64,000 nt of DNA from Streptomyces sp. NBC_00091 (GCF_026343185.1 NZ_JAPEMA010000001.1:4836001-4900000), one strand, 5' to 3'. Positions 17,145-26,265 are shown, numbered from the stretch's first letter. Notes: generated by a model from the letters alone, not told the origin. Made by a program: numbers and translations.

Positions 17145-17389
17145 GACACCGTCCTCGGGGAAGCCATCTGAAATGGGCGGGAAAGACACCAGCGCCTTGC
17201 TGCCGTCAAGCGTGGACTTTACTCGTCCACACCCCATTGGCAACCGAGACATGACGCCTGGTCAAGCGTTCTACAGAAAGCCTGAGGGAATCGTCGAGGC
17301 GGTGCATTCGGCCGTTTGCCGCAATGCGAGATCCAGTTCCCTCCGGGGCCGCCCCGGGCGGTATCGGCGCAGGTCGGTAGGTTGGGCGG
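17145..17389. promoter_or_regulatory. Intergenic region between fxsA and FMN reductase, with an inverted repeat
   Basis: A 245-bp divergent intergenic stretch that must hold the promoter of the fxs unit (minus strand) and of the reductase (plus strand). It is less GC-rich than its surroundings. GTGGAC-N7-GTCCAC at 17212-17230 is a perfect 6-bp inverted repeat that could be an operator. TTGACC- and TTGACG-like hexamers are present on the minus strand, but I could not pair either with a convincing -10 element. Confidence 0.4.
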
Positions 17390-17935
17390 ATGCCCACCGC
17401 ACCCGTGATCCTGCTGCTGTCCGGAAGCCTGCGCGCCGGTTCCTCCAACAAGACCGTGCTGCGCACCGCGCGCTCCGTGGCCGCCGAGGCCTCCCCGCCG
17501 CTGCGCGCCGTCCTCTACGACGGCCTGGGCGGGCTCCCGCACTTCAACCCCGATGACGACACCGACCCGTTGCCGGCCCCGGTGGCCGCGCTGCGCGCGG
17601 CGATCGCGCGGGCGGCGGCGGTGCTGGTCTGCGCCCCGGAGTACGCGGGCGGCCTGCCCGGCTCGTTCAAGAACCTGCTGGACTGGACGGTGGGCGGCAC
17701 CGAGATCTGCGACAAGCCCGTCGCCTGGGTGAACGCCGCCGCCCCGGGCCGCGGCGAGGGCGCGCAGGCCCAGCTGCGGACGGTGCTGGGCTATACGGGC
17801 GCCGCCGTCGTGGATCCGGCCTGCGTGCGGATCCCGGTGGCCCGCGGGGCGGTGGACGCCGACGGGATCATCACCGACCCCGCCGCCCGGGCCCGCCTCG
17901 CCGAGGTGCTCGCCCTGCTGGCCGGAGTCGCTTAG
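17390..17935 (+). CDS. NADPH-dependent FMN reductase family oxidoreductase
   Basis: A 181-aa flavodoxin-fold protein. LLLSGSLRAGSSNKTVLRTA near the N-terminus is the FMN phosphate-binding loop, and CAPEYAGGLPGSFKNLLDW is the family signature around the isoalloxazine ring. It probably reduces FMN, quinones or azo compounds with NAD(P)H. The stop overlaps that of the convergent hydrolase gene by 4 nt. A weak purine site precedes the ATG. No link to the fxs genes beyond adjacency is visible. Confidence 0.88.
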   Translation: MPTAPVILLLSGSLRAGSSNKTVLRTARSVAAEASPPLRAVLYDGLGGLPHFNPDDDTDPLPAPVAALRAAIARAAAVLVCAPEYAGGLPGSFKNLLDWTVGGTEICDKPVAWVNAAAPGRGEGAQAQLRTVLGYTGAAVVDPACVRIPVARGAVDADGIITDPAARARLAEVLALLAGVA

Positions 17936-18822
17936 GCCGGCTGCTGTTCCCCCAGTGGCTCGCGCAGCAGCCAGTTGAGTACGTCGGGCAGTGCGCGCAG
18001 GGCCGCGAAGTGCGCGGCGGCCGGGTCGATGGTGGTGGTGGCCCCGGGGATGCGTCGGGCCAGCCAGCGGGAGTGGCCCACGGGGGAGAAGACGTCCAGC
18101 TCCCCGTGCCAGAGCAGTACGGGGCAGCGGATGTCGGCGGGGTCGAAGCCCCAGGGGCTGCTGAAGGCGAGGATGTCGTCGATCCACCCGTACGCGGAAG
18201 TGCGCACGCCCTCACGGTAGTTGCGCAGCAGCATCGACCGCAGGCCCGCGTCCGAGACGATCATGCGGTCGCTGTCGGTCAGCTCCCGGCGCAGCTCGTC
18301 CAGGAGCCGTCCGGGGTCCCTGGCGATGCCGGCGGCACGCGGGATCAGCCGGGCCGCCAGCTCCTCGGGGTCGTCGGTGGCGGTGGTGTACTCCCGTACG
18401 TTCGAGGCGGCCATTCCGGCGAACCAGTCCAGGTCCTCCGCGTCCCGGGGGGCGATGGGGACCAGGGCCGCGGTCCGGGTGACCCGCTCCGGCAGCAGGG
18501 CGGCGCAGGCCAGGGCGCCGGGGGCGCCGCCCGAGCGGCCGGCCACGGCGAAGGTGTCCAGCCCGAAGGCGTCGGCGATCGCGGCCACGTCCTGGGCCAC
18601 GTCGGCGACGGTGCGGCCCGGGTGGCGTTCGGAGCCGCCGTAGCCGGGCCGGTCGTAGGCGATGAGCTGCATCCGCCGCTGGTAGAGGACCATGCCGCGG
18701 GGGGCCGGGCCGAGTCTGCTGCCGGGCATGCCGTGGAGCAGGAGGACGGGCTTGCCGTCCGGGTCGCCCCAGCGTTCCGCCATCAGGGCGCGTCCGTCGG
18801 CGGTGCGCACCTCTTTGCGCAC
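17932..18822 (-). CDS. Alpha/beta hydrolase
   Basis: A 296-aa cytoplasmic alpha/beta hydrolase. It has the oxyanion segment LLLHGMPGSRLGP, IAYDRPGYGGS, the nucleophile elbow VAGRSGGAPGA (Ser in G-R-S-G-G) and the late PVLLWHGELDVFSP acid region, then AAAHFAAL with the catalytic His. The GRSGG elbow is common in proline-iminopeptidase-like and haloperoxidase-like hydrolases, but the substrate is unknown. It starts at GTG 18822 after GGGAGGGAG. It converges with the FMN reductase gene. Confidence 0.88.
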   Translation of the reverse strand: MRKEVRTADGRALMAERWGDPDGKPVLLLHGMPGSRLGPAPRGMVLYQRRMQLIAYDRPGYGGSERHPGRTVADVAQDVAAIADAFGLDTFAVAGRSGGAPGALACAALLPERVTRTAALVPIAPRDAEDLDWFAGMAASNVREYTTATDDPEELAARLIPRAAGIARDPGRLLDELRRELTDSDRMIVSDAGLRSMLLRNYREGVRTSAYGWIDDILAFSSPWGFDPADIRCPVLLWHGELDVFSPVGHSRWLARRIPGATTTIDPAAAHFAALRALPDVLNWLLREPLGEQQPA

Positions 18823-19016
18823 GCGCTCCCTCCCTCACGTTCGACGCGGGCAGTCAGGCCGATTGTGCTCTCAGGCCGGGGAGCGCGGTAGGGCGCACTC
18901 GGGGGGAAAATTCTCGTGAAAGCTTTCACAACCGCAGGGGCAGCGGGGCGCCCCGCCCTTCGCCCGTTCCCCGGGGTGAGCCCCGGACCCCGTTCTTCCC
19001 CGGCTGCCGCAGGTGT

Positions 19017-20114
19017 TCAGCGGGGGTCCGCGGCCTCGCCCGCGAAGCGGGGTACGGACGGGGCGTCGTCGGGCAGGCCGCTGCCCACCGCGGCTCCCGG
19101 CCGGCCCCGGCGCAGGACCGCGCAGGCCAGCGTGACCGCGGAACCGGCGACCGCCCACGCGGCCAGCACCAGCATGGGCCCGGCCGCGGCGTTGCCCTTG
19201 AAGTACGCGATCGAGCGCGCGGCGTACGTACCGGCGCCCGGCGGCAGGGCCGGGCCGATGGCCCGCCAGAACGGCGGCAGCAGCGGATACGGGTAGGCGC
19301 CGCCCGCGCTCGGATTGCCGAACACCACGACCAGCAGGATCGCCAGGCCGATGCCGACCACGCCCGCCAGCCCCTGGAAGGCCAGGGTGACCGCGCCGAC
19401 GGCGAAGACGACCAGGGTGCCGAGCCCCCACAGGGCCGCGATCGAGCCGGGCAGCGCGCCCAGCACCGGGCCCGCGATGACAGAGCCGAGCAGCCCGGCG
19501 GCGATCGAGTACAGGAGCAGCGCGCCGAGCCGGATGACCGCGCGGTGGATGTTGGCGGGCCGGGCACCGGCGCTGATCGCGAGGATCGCGGCGCACAGGT
19601 AGCCGCCCACGCACCAGCCGACGACCAGGTAGAAGGAGCTCAGGCCGCGGCTGTCGCCCTGGTCGGCGGGGGCCACGTCGACGATCCGCAGGGTACGGCC
19701 CTGGGCCTGCTCGGCCAGGCCGACGATCTGCTCCAGGGCCTGGGAGAGCGCGGCCCCGGCTCCGCTCGCGACCAGCAGCCGGTCGGTGGTGCCGGCCGGG
19801 TCGATGATCAGCGCCCCGTCCGCGTCCCGGTTCGCGATCCGCTCGAGCGCCGTCGCCTCGTCCTTGACCGGGTCGGCGTCGAGCGGCCTGCCCGGCAGGG
19901 CGTCGAGCCGCTTCGCGGTCCGCGCGGCGAGCGGCTCGGCGGGGGCGGCCACCGCGAGGGGGATCTCGCTGGGCTCCGGGTGGTGGAAGGCCCCGATGTA
20001 CGAGGTGATGAAGGCCAGCTGGAGGGCCAGCACCCCCATGACCAGCAGGGCCGCCCGGGTGGTCACGGCGTCCTTGATCTCGGCCAGGAAGCTGCTCTTG
20101 GTGGGCTGGGTCAT
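19017..20114 (-). CDS. YhgE/Pip-like DUF3533 membrane protein
   Basis: A 365-aa membrane protein. The start MTQPTKSSF at 20114 is taken because a GGGAG purine stretch precedes it and the topology fits; an upstream frame to 20180 would overlap the divergent promoter. One N-terminal TM (LLVMGVLALQLAFITSYIGAF), an extracytoplasmic domain of about 140 residues, then five TM segments (WCVGGYLCAAILAISAG, LLLYSIAAGLLGSVI, LVVFAVGAVTLAFQGLAGVVGIGLAILLVVVFG). This ABC-2-like topology is typical of DUF3533/YhgE proteins, which act in export or phage-infection phenotypes. No ATPase partner lies beside it. It is divergent from dnaE2. Confidence 0.8.
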   Translation of the reverse strand: MTQPTKSSFLAEIKDAVTTRAALLVMGVLALQLAFITSYIGAFHHPEPSEIPLAVAAPAEPLAARTAKRLDALPGRPLDADPVKDEATALERIANRDADGALIIDPAGTTDRLLVASGAGAALSQALEQIVGLAEQAQGRTLRIVDVAPADQGDSRGLSSFYLVVGWCVGGYLCAAILAISAGARPANIHRAVIRLGALLLYSIAAGLLGSVIAGPVLGALPGSIAALWGLGTLVVFAVGAVTLAFQGLAGVVGIGLAILLVVVFGNPSAGGAYPYPLLPPFWRAIGPALPPGAGTYAARSIAYFKGNAAAGPMLVLAAWAVAGSAVTLACAVLRRGRPGAAVGSGLPDDAPSVPRFAGEAADPR

Positions 20115-20172
20115 GGCTCCCACGCTCGGCGCGCCGGGTACGCGGCGCAGCAGGGGAGGGCCGAATGGATGA

Positions 20173-20188
20173 TCGAACAAGTGTTTCG
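20173..20188. promoter_or_regulatory. dnaE2: SOS (LexA) box-like site before dnaE2
   Basis: TCGAACAAGTGTTTCG resembles the actinobacterial LexA consensus TCGAAC-N4-GTTCGA; the left half is perfect and the right half differs by one shifted T. It lies 75 nt upstream of the dnaE2 start and between two divergent genes. DnaE2 is a known LexA target in actinobacteria, which supports the reading. Confidence 0.65.
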
Positions 20189-20263
20189 CACGGATATTCG
20201 AATTGCTCTATGGTGGAGACGAGACGGGGGAGGTTGAAGGTCGAGCGAAGCAGGAGGCCGCGG

Positions 20264-23200
20264 GTGCCCGGGTTCACGCATCTGCACACCGTTTCGGGGT
20301 TCTCCATGCGATACGGAGCTTCGCACCCGGAGCGACTGGCGGAACGTGCCGTCGAGCGGGGCATGGACGCCCTCGCCCTCACCGACCGCGACACCCTCGC
20401 GGGCGCGGTGCGGTTCGCGAAGGCGGCCGCGAAGGCCGGGATCCGGCCGCTGTTCGGAGTGGACCTGGCCGTGTCCCCCGTGTCCCCTGCCGCGTCCCCC
20501 GTGTCCCCTGCCGTGTCCCCTGCCGTGTCCCCTGCGGGGTCGCGCCCCGGTGAGGCCTCGTACCGCAGGCGCACCCCCGTCAAGGGCGGGGCCTTCGTCG
20601 ACGAGTCCGCCCCGCGCGCGGTCTTCCTGGCCCGGGACGGGGCCGCCGGCTGGGCGGAGCTGTGCCGGATGGTCACCGCCGCCCATGCCCATGCCCTGGC
20701 CGGGCGGGGGGAGGGTACCGGGGCCGGTGGCCCCGGCCCGGGTGGAGCCGCGTTCGGCGGGGCCGGTGCCTTCGGCGGCGGAGTCGGGGAGGGGGGTTCC
20801 TCCTCCGGCGGGACCGGGCCGGTTACCGGCGCGGTCGGCTGGGCCGGCGACGCCGCCTCAGGCGGGTTCCCGCAGGGCGGCGACGGGGCCGAGTGGGCCG
20901 GTGCGGCCGGGGGTGTGGCTGCCGGCTCCGGGTGGGCCGCGGGCTCCGCTCCGCAGGCGGGGTTCGTACGGGCCGCCGGGGGCAACGGGCAGCCGGTGCT
21001 GCCCTGGGAGGCGCTGCGGGGCGGCGGGGTGTTCGTACTGCTCGGGCCCGGCTCCGAGGTGGGCCGGGCGCTCGCCGCGGGCCGGCCGGACCGGGCGGCC
21101 CGGCTGCTCGCGCCCTGGCGGGAGATCTACGGAGACGCCCTGCGCCTGGAGGCCGTCCACCACGGCCGCACCGGCACCGGCTCCGGCTCGCTGCGCCTGG
21201 CCGCCCGTACCGTCGGCTTCGCCGCGGAGCAGGGCGTCCCGGCCGTGCTGACCAACGCCGTCCGGTACGCCGACCCCGGCCAGGGCCCCGTCGCCGACGT
21301 GCTCGACGCCGCCCGCCGGCTCGTCCCCCTCGACCCCCGGGGACCCCGCGACAGCGGCGAGCGCTGGCTCAAGGACCCCGCCGCCATGGCCGGGGCCGCC
21401 GAACGGATCGCCGAGGCCGCCGGGCTGCGCCCCGCCGACGCCCGGCGGCTGCTCGCGCGGACCCGGGAGACCGCCGAGGCCTGCTCCGTGGACCCCGAGG
21501 ACGACCTCGGCATCGGCTCCGTGCACTTCCCCGAGGCCCGCCTCGTCGGCGCCGCCCACCGCACCGCCCAGCGGGTGCTCGCCTCCCGCGCCGCCGCCGG
21601 CATGGTGCTGCGCGGCTACGCCGGCGAGCGCACGTACTGGGACCGGATGGAGGAGGAGCTCGACATCATCGCCCACCACGGCTACGCCTCGTACTTCCTG
21701 ACGGTCGCGCAGGTCGTGGACGACGTACGGGAGATGGGCATCCGGGTGGCCGCCCGCGGCTCCGGCGCGGGCTCCCTCGTCAACCACCTCCTCGGCATCG
21801 CGCACGCCGACCCCGTCGAGCACGGCCTGCTGATGGAGCGCTTCCTGTCCAAGCGCCGGCGCGTGCTGCCCGACATCGACATCGACGTGGAGTCCGCCCG
21901 CCGGCTGGAGGTCTACCGCCGGATCATCGACCGCTTCGGCGCCGAGCGCGTCGCCACCGTCGCCATGCCCGAGACCTACCGGGTCCGCCACGCCATCCGC
22001 GACGTCGGCGCCGCCCTGTCCATGGACCCGGCCGCCGTCGACCGGCTCGCCAAGGCCTTCCCGCACATCCGGGCCCGCGACGCCCGCGCCGCCCTGGCCG
22101 AGCTGCCGGAACTGCGCGACGTACGGGGGGAGGAGCACGGGCGGCTGTGGGACCTCGTCGAGGCACTGGACGCACTGCCGCGCGGGATCGCCATGCACCC
22201 GTGCGGGGTGCTGCTCTCCGACGCCTCGCTGCTCGCCCGCACCCCGGTGGTCCCCACCAGCGGGGAGGGATTCCCGATGTCCCAGTTCGACAAGGAGGAC
22301 GTGGAGGACCTCGGGCTGCTCAAACTCGACGTGCTGGGCGTGCGCATGCAGTCCGCGATGGCGCACGCGGTCGCGGAACTGCGGCGCGCGACGGGGGAGG
22401 AGCTCGACCTGGACGACCCCGCGCAGGTGCCCCCGGACGACGGGGCGACGTACGAACTGATCCGCTCGGCCGAGACGCTGGGCTGCTTCCAGATCGAGTC
22501 CCCCGGCCAACGCGACCTGGTGGGCCGGCTCCAGCCGGCCGTCTTCCACGACCTGGTCGTCGACATCTCCCTCTTCCGGCCGGGGCCGGTCGCCGCCGAC
22601 ATGGTGCGGCCCTTCATCGAGGCCCGGCACGGGCGGGCCCCGGTCCGCTTCCCGCACCCGGACCTGGCCGACGCGCTGCGCGAGACGTACGGGGTGGTGG
22701 TCTTCCACGAGCAGATCATCGAGATCGTGCACGTCATGACCGGCTGCGGACGCGACGAGGCCGACCGGGTGCGGCGCGGGCTCTCCGACCCGGAGTCCCA
22801 GGGCCGGATCAAGGCCTGGTTCGCGGCGACGGCGGCCGGGCGCGGCTACGCGCCGGAGGTGATCGCCCGGACCTGGGAGATCGTCGAGGCCTTCGGCAGC
22901 TACGGCTTCTGCAAGGCGCACGCCGTGGCCTTCGCCGTGCCCACGTACCAGTCGGCGTGGCTGAAGGCGCACCACCCGGCGGCCTTCTACGCCGGGCTGC
23001 TCACCCACGACCCCGGGATGTACCCGAAGCGGCTGCTGCTGGCGGACGCCCGGCGGCGGGGCGTGCCGGTGCTGCCGCTGGACGTGAACCGCTCGGCGGT
23101 CGCCCACCGGATCGAACTGGTGTCCGATGAGCCGGGCCGGTCGGGGTCGGACCGGTGGGGGCTGCGGCTCGCGCTGGCCGACGTCCACGGCATCAGCGGG

Positions 23201-24052
23201 GCCGAGGCCCTGCGCATCGAGGCCGGACAGCCGTACGCCTCACTGCGCGACTTCTGGGACCGCGCCCACCCGGGCCGCCCCGTGGCCGAACGGCTCGCGC
23301 AGGTCGGGGCGTTGGACGCCTTCGGCGCGAACCGCCGTGACCTGCTGCTGCACTTGACGGAACTGCACGGCGCCCAGCGCGCCGCCGGAGTCCGGGGCGG
23401 AGCCCAACTCCCCCTGGGCGGCGGCCGGTCCACCGCCGCCGTCGGGCTGCCCGACCTGACCGAGGCCGAGCGGCTCAGCGCCGAACTCGGCGTCCTCGGC
23501 ATGGACGCCTCCCGTCACCTGATGGGTGATCACCACGCCTTCCTCGCCGAGCTGGGCGTGACCCCGGCCCGCCGCCTGCGGGACACCGAGCACGGCCGGA
23601 CCGTACTCGTCGCGGGCGCCAAGGCGGCCACCCAGACCCCGCCGATCCGCTCCGGGAAGCGGGTCATCTTCACCACCCTCGACGACGGCACCGGCCTGGT
23701 CGACCTGGCCTTCTTCGACGACAGCCAGGAGGCCTGCGCGCACACCGTCTTCCACTCCTTCCTGCTGCTGGTACGGGGAGTCGTGCAGCGGCGCGGCCCG
23801 CAGAGCCTGAGCGTGGTCGGGGCGGCCGCCTGGAACCTCGCCGAGCTGGTGGAACTGCGCGGCAGCAGCGGCCTGGAGGCGGTCACGGCCCGGCTCGCGG
23901 AGCCCCTGGCCGGGGGCGGCGCCGACACCGGCCGCCGCATCCACCTGCCGACCGGCTACGAGATGAACCCGTGGGCCGACCTCCAGCCGCCCGGGGAACG
24001 CGCCGCGACCGGCCGCAAGCTGTGGCACTCCAGCCCGGGGAGCGCGGGATGA
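20264..24052 (+). CDS. dnaE2: Error-prone DNA polymerase III alpha, DnaE2 (ImuC)
   Basis: A 1262-aa translesion polymerase of the C family. The GTG at 20264 is selected because AGGAGG lies 6 nt upstream and the protein then starts PGFTHLHTVSGFSMRYGASHPERLA, the family N-terminus (PHP domain). Catalytic carboxylates are present in VLPDIDIDVESARR and in GLLKLDVLGVRMQSAM. The FRPGPVAADMV and EADRVRRGLSDPESQGRI fingers and the C-terminal OB-fold (RVIFTTLDDGTGLVDLAFFD) are intact. Two low-complexity insertions sit inside the PHP region, at about residues 70-92 (VSPA repeats) and 147-241 (Gly/Ala-rich). Its stop overlaps the next start (ATGA), as in mutagenesis cassettes. Confidence 0.94.
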   Translation: MPGFTHLHTVSGFSMRYGASHPERLAERAVERGMDALALTDRDTLAGAVRFAKAAAKAGIRPLFGVDLAVSPVSPAASPVSPAVSPAVSPAGSRPGEASYRRRTPVKGGAFVDESAPRAVFLARDGAAGWAELCRMVTAAHAHALAGRGEGTGAGGPGPGGAAFGGAGAFGGGVGEGGSSSGGTGPVTGAVGWAGDAASGGFPQGGDGAEWAGAAGGVAAGSGWAAGSAPQAGFVRAAGGNGQPVLPWEALRGGGVFVLLGPGSEVGRALAAGRPDRAARLLAPWREIYGDALRLEAVHHGRTGTGSGSLRLAARTVGFAAEQGVPAVLTNAVRYADPGQGPVADVLDAARRLVPLDPRGPRDSGERWLKDPAAMAGAAERIAEAAGLRPADARRLLARTRETAEACSVDPEDDLGIGSVHFPEARLVGAAHRTAQRVLASRAAAGMVLRGYAGERTYWDRMEEELDIIAHHGYASYFLTVAQVVDDVREMGIRVAARGSGAGSLVNHLLGIAHADPVEHGLLMERFLSKRRRVLPDIDIDVESARRLEVYRRIIDRFGAERVATVAMPETYRVRHAIRDVGAALSMDPAAVDRLAKAFPHIRARDARAALAELPELRDVRGEEHGRLWDLVEALDALPRGIAMHPCGVLLSDASLLARTPVVPTSGEGFPMSQFDKEDVEDLGLLKLDVLGVRMQSAMAHAVAELRRATGEELDLDDPAQVPPDDGATYELIRSAETLGCFQIESPGQRDLVGRLQPAVFHDLVVDISLFRPGPVAADMVRPFIEARHGRAPVRFPHPDLADALRETYGVVVFHEQIIEIVHVMTGCGRDEADRVRRGLSDPESQGRIKAWFAATAAGRGYAPEVIARTWEIVEAFGSYGFCKAHAVAFAVPTYQSAWLKAHHPAAFYAGLLTHDPGMYPKRLLLADARRRGVPVLPLDVNRSAVAHRIELVSDEPGRSGSDRWGLRLALADVHGISGAEALRIEAGQPYASLRDFWDRAHPGRPVAERLAQVGALDAFGANRRDLLLHLTELHGAQRAAGVRGGAQLPLGGGRSTAAVGLPDLTEAERLSAELGVLGMDASRHLMGDHHAFLAELGVTPARRLRDTEHGRTVLVAGAKAATQTPPIRSGKRVIFTTLDDGTGLVDLAFFDDSQEACAHTVFHSFLLLVRGVVQRRGPQSLSVVGAAAWNLAELVELRGSSGLEAVTARLAEPLAGGGADTGRRIHLPTGYEMNPWADLQPPGERAATGRKLWHSSPGSAG
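20471..20535 (+). repeat. Imperfect 12-bp tandem repeats inside dnaE2
   Basis: Five to six units related to GTGTCCCCTGCC (with GTGTCCCCC and GCGTCCCCC variants) run through 20471-20535 and encode VSP(A/V) repeats. It is in frame, so the number of units can vary without breaking dnaE2. Confidence 0.85.
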
Positions 24053-25398
24053 CCACCGCCGGCACGGGCGCAGGCGCAGGCGGCTCCGGCTCCGGCGTCC
24101 TGCACCTGCGCTGTGCCCCCGCCCTGTCCGGGGAGGGCTACCGCGAGGTGCTGGAGCTGCTGCGCGAGTTCTCCCCGCTGGTCCAGGCCCTGCCGCCGCG
24201 GGCCGCGCTGGTCCAGGTCCGGGGCGCCCAGCGGTACTTCGGCGCCGACGCCGCCCGCATCGCCGAGGTGATCCGGCTGCGCGCGGTGGCCCGGCTGGGC
24301 ACGGACGTCCGGATCGGGGTCGCCGCCACCTGGGCGGTGGCGGCCATGGCCTCCGCCCGGATCCCGGGAGCCGGCGGGATCCTGGCCGTGCCGCAAGGGG
24401 CGGTGGCCGGCTTCCTCGGCCCCCTCCCGGTGGACGCGCTGTACGGGCTCGGCTCCCGGCAGGCCGAGGCGCTGCGCGGGTACGGGCTGCACACCGTCGG
24501 AGCGCTCACCCAGGTCCCGCCCGGGGTCCTGGAGCGGATCCTCGGCAAACGGGCCGGCCGGCTCGTCGCCGAGCGTGCCCGCGGCGTCGACCCCCGCCCG
24601 GTCACCCCCCGGGACCTGCCCTCCTCGGCCGCCGTCCGGACCGGCTTCACCCGCCACGAGCTGGACGGCCCGCACGCCCGGGCCGCGCTGCTCGGCCTCG
24701 TGGTCCGGCTCGGCGCCGCCCTGCGCGGACGCCGCCAGGCCGCCCGGTCCCTGTCCCTGACCCTGCAGTTCGCGGGCGGCACCCGGTGGGAGAGGTCCCG
24801 GCGGCTGGTGGAGCCCTCCGCGCACGACGAGGACCTGCGCACCCTCGCGTACCGGCTGATGGACGCGGCGGGCCTGCAACGGGCCCGGCTGACCGGCATG
24901 GTGCTGCGCGCCGAGGACCTCACGGGCGCGGAGGGCGTGACCCGCCAGCTCACGCTGGACCCCGTCCGCGAGTCCCGCCTGACGGTGGAGGCCGCCGTCG
25001 ACCGCGCCAACGCCCGCTTCGGCCCCGGCACGGTCCGCCCCGCCTCGGTCGCGGCCCGCGCCGCTCCGGCCGGATCCCGCGCCGCTCCGTCAGACGCCGT
25101 CCAGCATCAGCCGGGCCGTCTCCGCGCGCAGCGGGGTGGTCTGGGCCTGGATCAGGTGGAACTGGGCCTCGCGGGAGAGCCGGCCGGCGGTGTGCCCGTA
25201 CTGGATCGCCCGGCCGCCCGCCACCGCCACACAGGTCGCGGCCGCCCGTACGGCCAGGTCCAGGGCGCGGGCCCGGAGGGTGAGGCGGGCCTCGGTGCGC
25301 TCCCCCTGGGGGACCTCGTCCCGCAGGGCGTAGGCCTCGGCGCGCAGCCGGGCGGTCCGCTCGGCGAGGCGCAGGCCGAGGTCCTCGTACGGGGGTGA
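24049..25398 (+). CDS. Y-family DNA polymerase-like protein (ImuB-like), overlong 3' end
   Basis: A 449-aa frame starting ATGA within the dnaE2 stop. Residues to about 345 resemble the DinB/ImuB fold of actinobacterial DNA polymerase Y proteins: ALVQVRGAQRYFGADAARIAEVIR, the helix-hairpin-helix GLGSRQAEALRGYGLHTVGALTQVP, the RLVAERARGVDPRPV segment, and the little-finger domain. The N-terminal D-x-D strand and the SxDE motif of active enzymes are absent, so it is probably a non-catalytic adaptor for DnaE2, as ImuB is. The frame continues 309 nt antisense into the next gene. The last 100 or so residues look non-native, suggesting a lost stop or a frameshift near 25090. Confidence 0.75.
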   Translation: MTTAGTGAGAGGSGSGVLHLRCAPALSGEGYREVLELLREFSPLVQALPPRAALVQVRGAQRYFGADAARIAEVIRLRAVARLGTDVRIGVAATWAVAAMASARIPGAGGILAVPQGAVAGFLGPLPVDALYGLGSRQAEALRGYGLHTVGALTQVPPGVLERILGKRAGRLVAERARGVDPRPVTPRDLPSSAAVRTGFTRHELDGPHARAALLGLVVRLGAALRGRRQAARSLSLTLQFAGGTRWERSRRLVEPSAHDEDLRTLAYRLMDAAGLQRARLTGMVLRAEDLTGAEGVTRQLTLDPVRESRLTVEAAVDRANARFGPGTVRPASVAARAAPAGSRAAPSDAVQHQPGRLRAQRGGLGLDQVELGLAGEPAGGVPVLDRPAARHRHTGRGRPYGQVQGAGPEGEAGLGALPLGDLVPQGVGLGAQPGGPLGEAQAEVLVRG

Positions 25399-26265
25399 CT
25401 GGAGGAGGAAGTCGGCGGTGGCGCGCAGCTGGCCGAAGACGGCCGGCTGGGCGTCGGCGTTCTCCAGGTCGTAGGCCCGGATCCAGTCGGCCCGCGGTAC
25501 CAGGCCGACCACCCGGTCGTCGGGTACGTGGACCTCGCGCAGCTCGACGGAGGCCGTGTGCGTACCGCCCATCGCCCACAGCGGGGCTCCTTCGGCGGCG
25601 CTCAGGCCGTCGCCGTCGCCGACACCGCCGTCGTCGCCATCGCCCGGTACGCGGTCGACCAGGGCGAGGACCGCCTCGTCGGACGGGGTGACGGCGCCGA
25701 CGAACAGGGCGTCGGCCAGCCCCCAGCCGGTCACCCACGGCATCCGCCCGGTGAGCCGCCAGCCGCCCGGGACCCGCTGCGCCGTGACGGGCGGGCGCGG
25801 ATGGCGCAGGAAGGCGAAGCCGGCCGTGGGGCGCCGCTCGCCGCGCGCGAGGGAGGGCAGCCAGCTCTCGCGCAGGGCGGTGCCCGCCGGGCCGGAGGCC
25901 TGTTGCAGGGCCTTGGCCAGCGGGACGTGCTGGGTCCACACGAACCAGGTCGACGGATCCACCGCCGCCAGTACCTCGTGCACTTCCCGGACCACCTGAC
26001 GCGGCGTGAGCCCGCCCGCCGGGTCCGGTTCGTATCCGATCAGCCCGTACGCGCCGGCGGAGGCGAGCGCGTCCAGATGCGTACGGGGCACCCCGGCCGC
26101 GGCGGTCCGCTCCGCCTCCGGCGCCAGGACGCGTACGGCGGTCTCCGTGACGGCGGCGACCAGCGGGTCGGCCGCCAGCTCGGGCGGGGTGGCCAGGGCG
26201 GTACCGGCTCCAGGGGCCCTCTGCATGGCCGCGATCACCTCAAGTCCTGGTTCGGGGGCGTCCAT
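25090..26265 (-). CDS. Acyl-CoA dehydrogenase family protein, divergent
   Basis: A 391-aa protein of acyl-CoA dehydrogenase fold. The N-terminal helical domain (HLDALASAGAYGLIGYEPD) is followed by GFAFLRHPRPPVTAQRVPGGWRLTGRMPWVTGWGLADALFVGA, which matches the FAD-binding beta domain of two-component/hydroxylase-like members. There is an Asp/Gly-rich loop near residue 215. The usual catalytic Glu motif YEGT is missing at the C-terminus, so it may be a flavin monooxygenase-like (HsaA/DszC type) or a desulfurisation-type enzyme rather than a beta-oxidation dehydrogenase. AGGA precedes the ATG. Its 3' third overlaps the frame of the convergent Y-polymerase-like gene. Confidence 0.8.
   Translation of the reverse strand: MDAPEPGLEVIAAMQRAPGAGTALATPPELAADPLVAAVTETAVRVLAPEAERTAAAGVPRTHLDALASAGAYGLIGYEPDPAGGLTPRQVVREVHEVLAAVDPSTWFVWTQHVPLAKALQQASGPAGTALRESWLPSLARGERRPTAGFAFLRHPRPPVTAQRVPGGWRLTGRMPWVTGWGLADALFVGAVTPSDEAVLALVDRVPGDGDDGGVGDGDGLSAAEGAPLWAMGGTHTASVELREVHVPDDRVVGLVPRADWIRAYDLENADAQPAVFGQLRATADFLLQSPPYEDLGLRLAERTARLRAEAYALRDEVPQGERTEARLTLRARALDLAVRAAATCVAVAGGRAIQYGHTAGRLSREAQFHLIQAQTTPLRAETARLMLDGV

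Noticed and set aside
19017..20114. DUF3533 protein as a classical ABC exporter permease
   Set aside because: No ATP-binding partner is adjacent and the large N-terminal extracytoplasmic domain fits YhgE/DUF3533 better.
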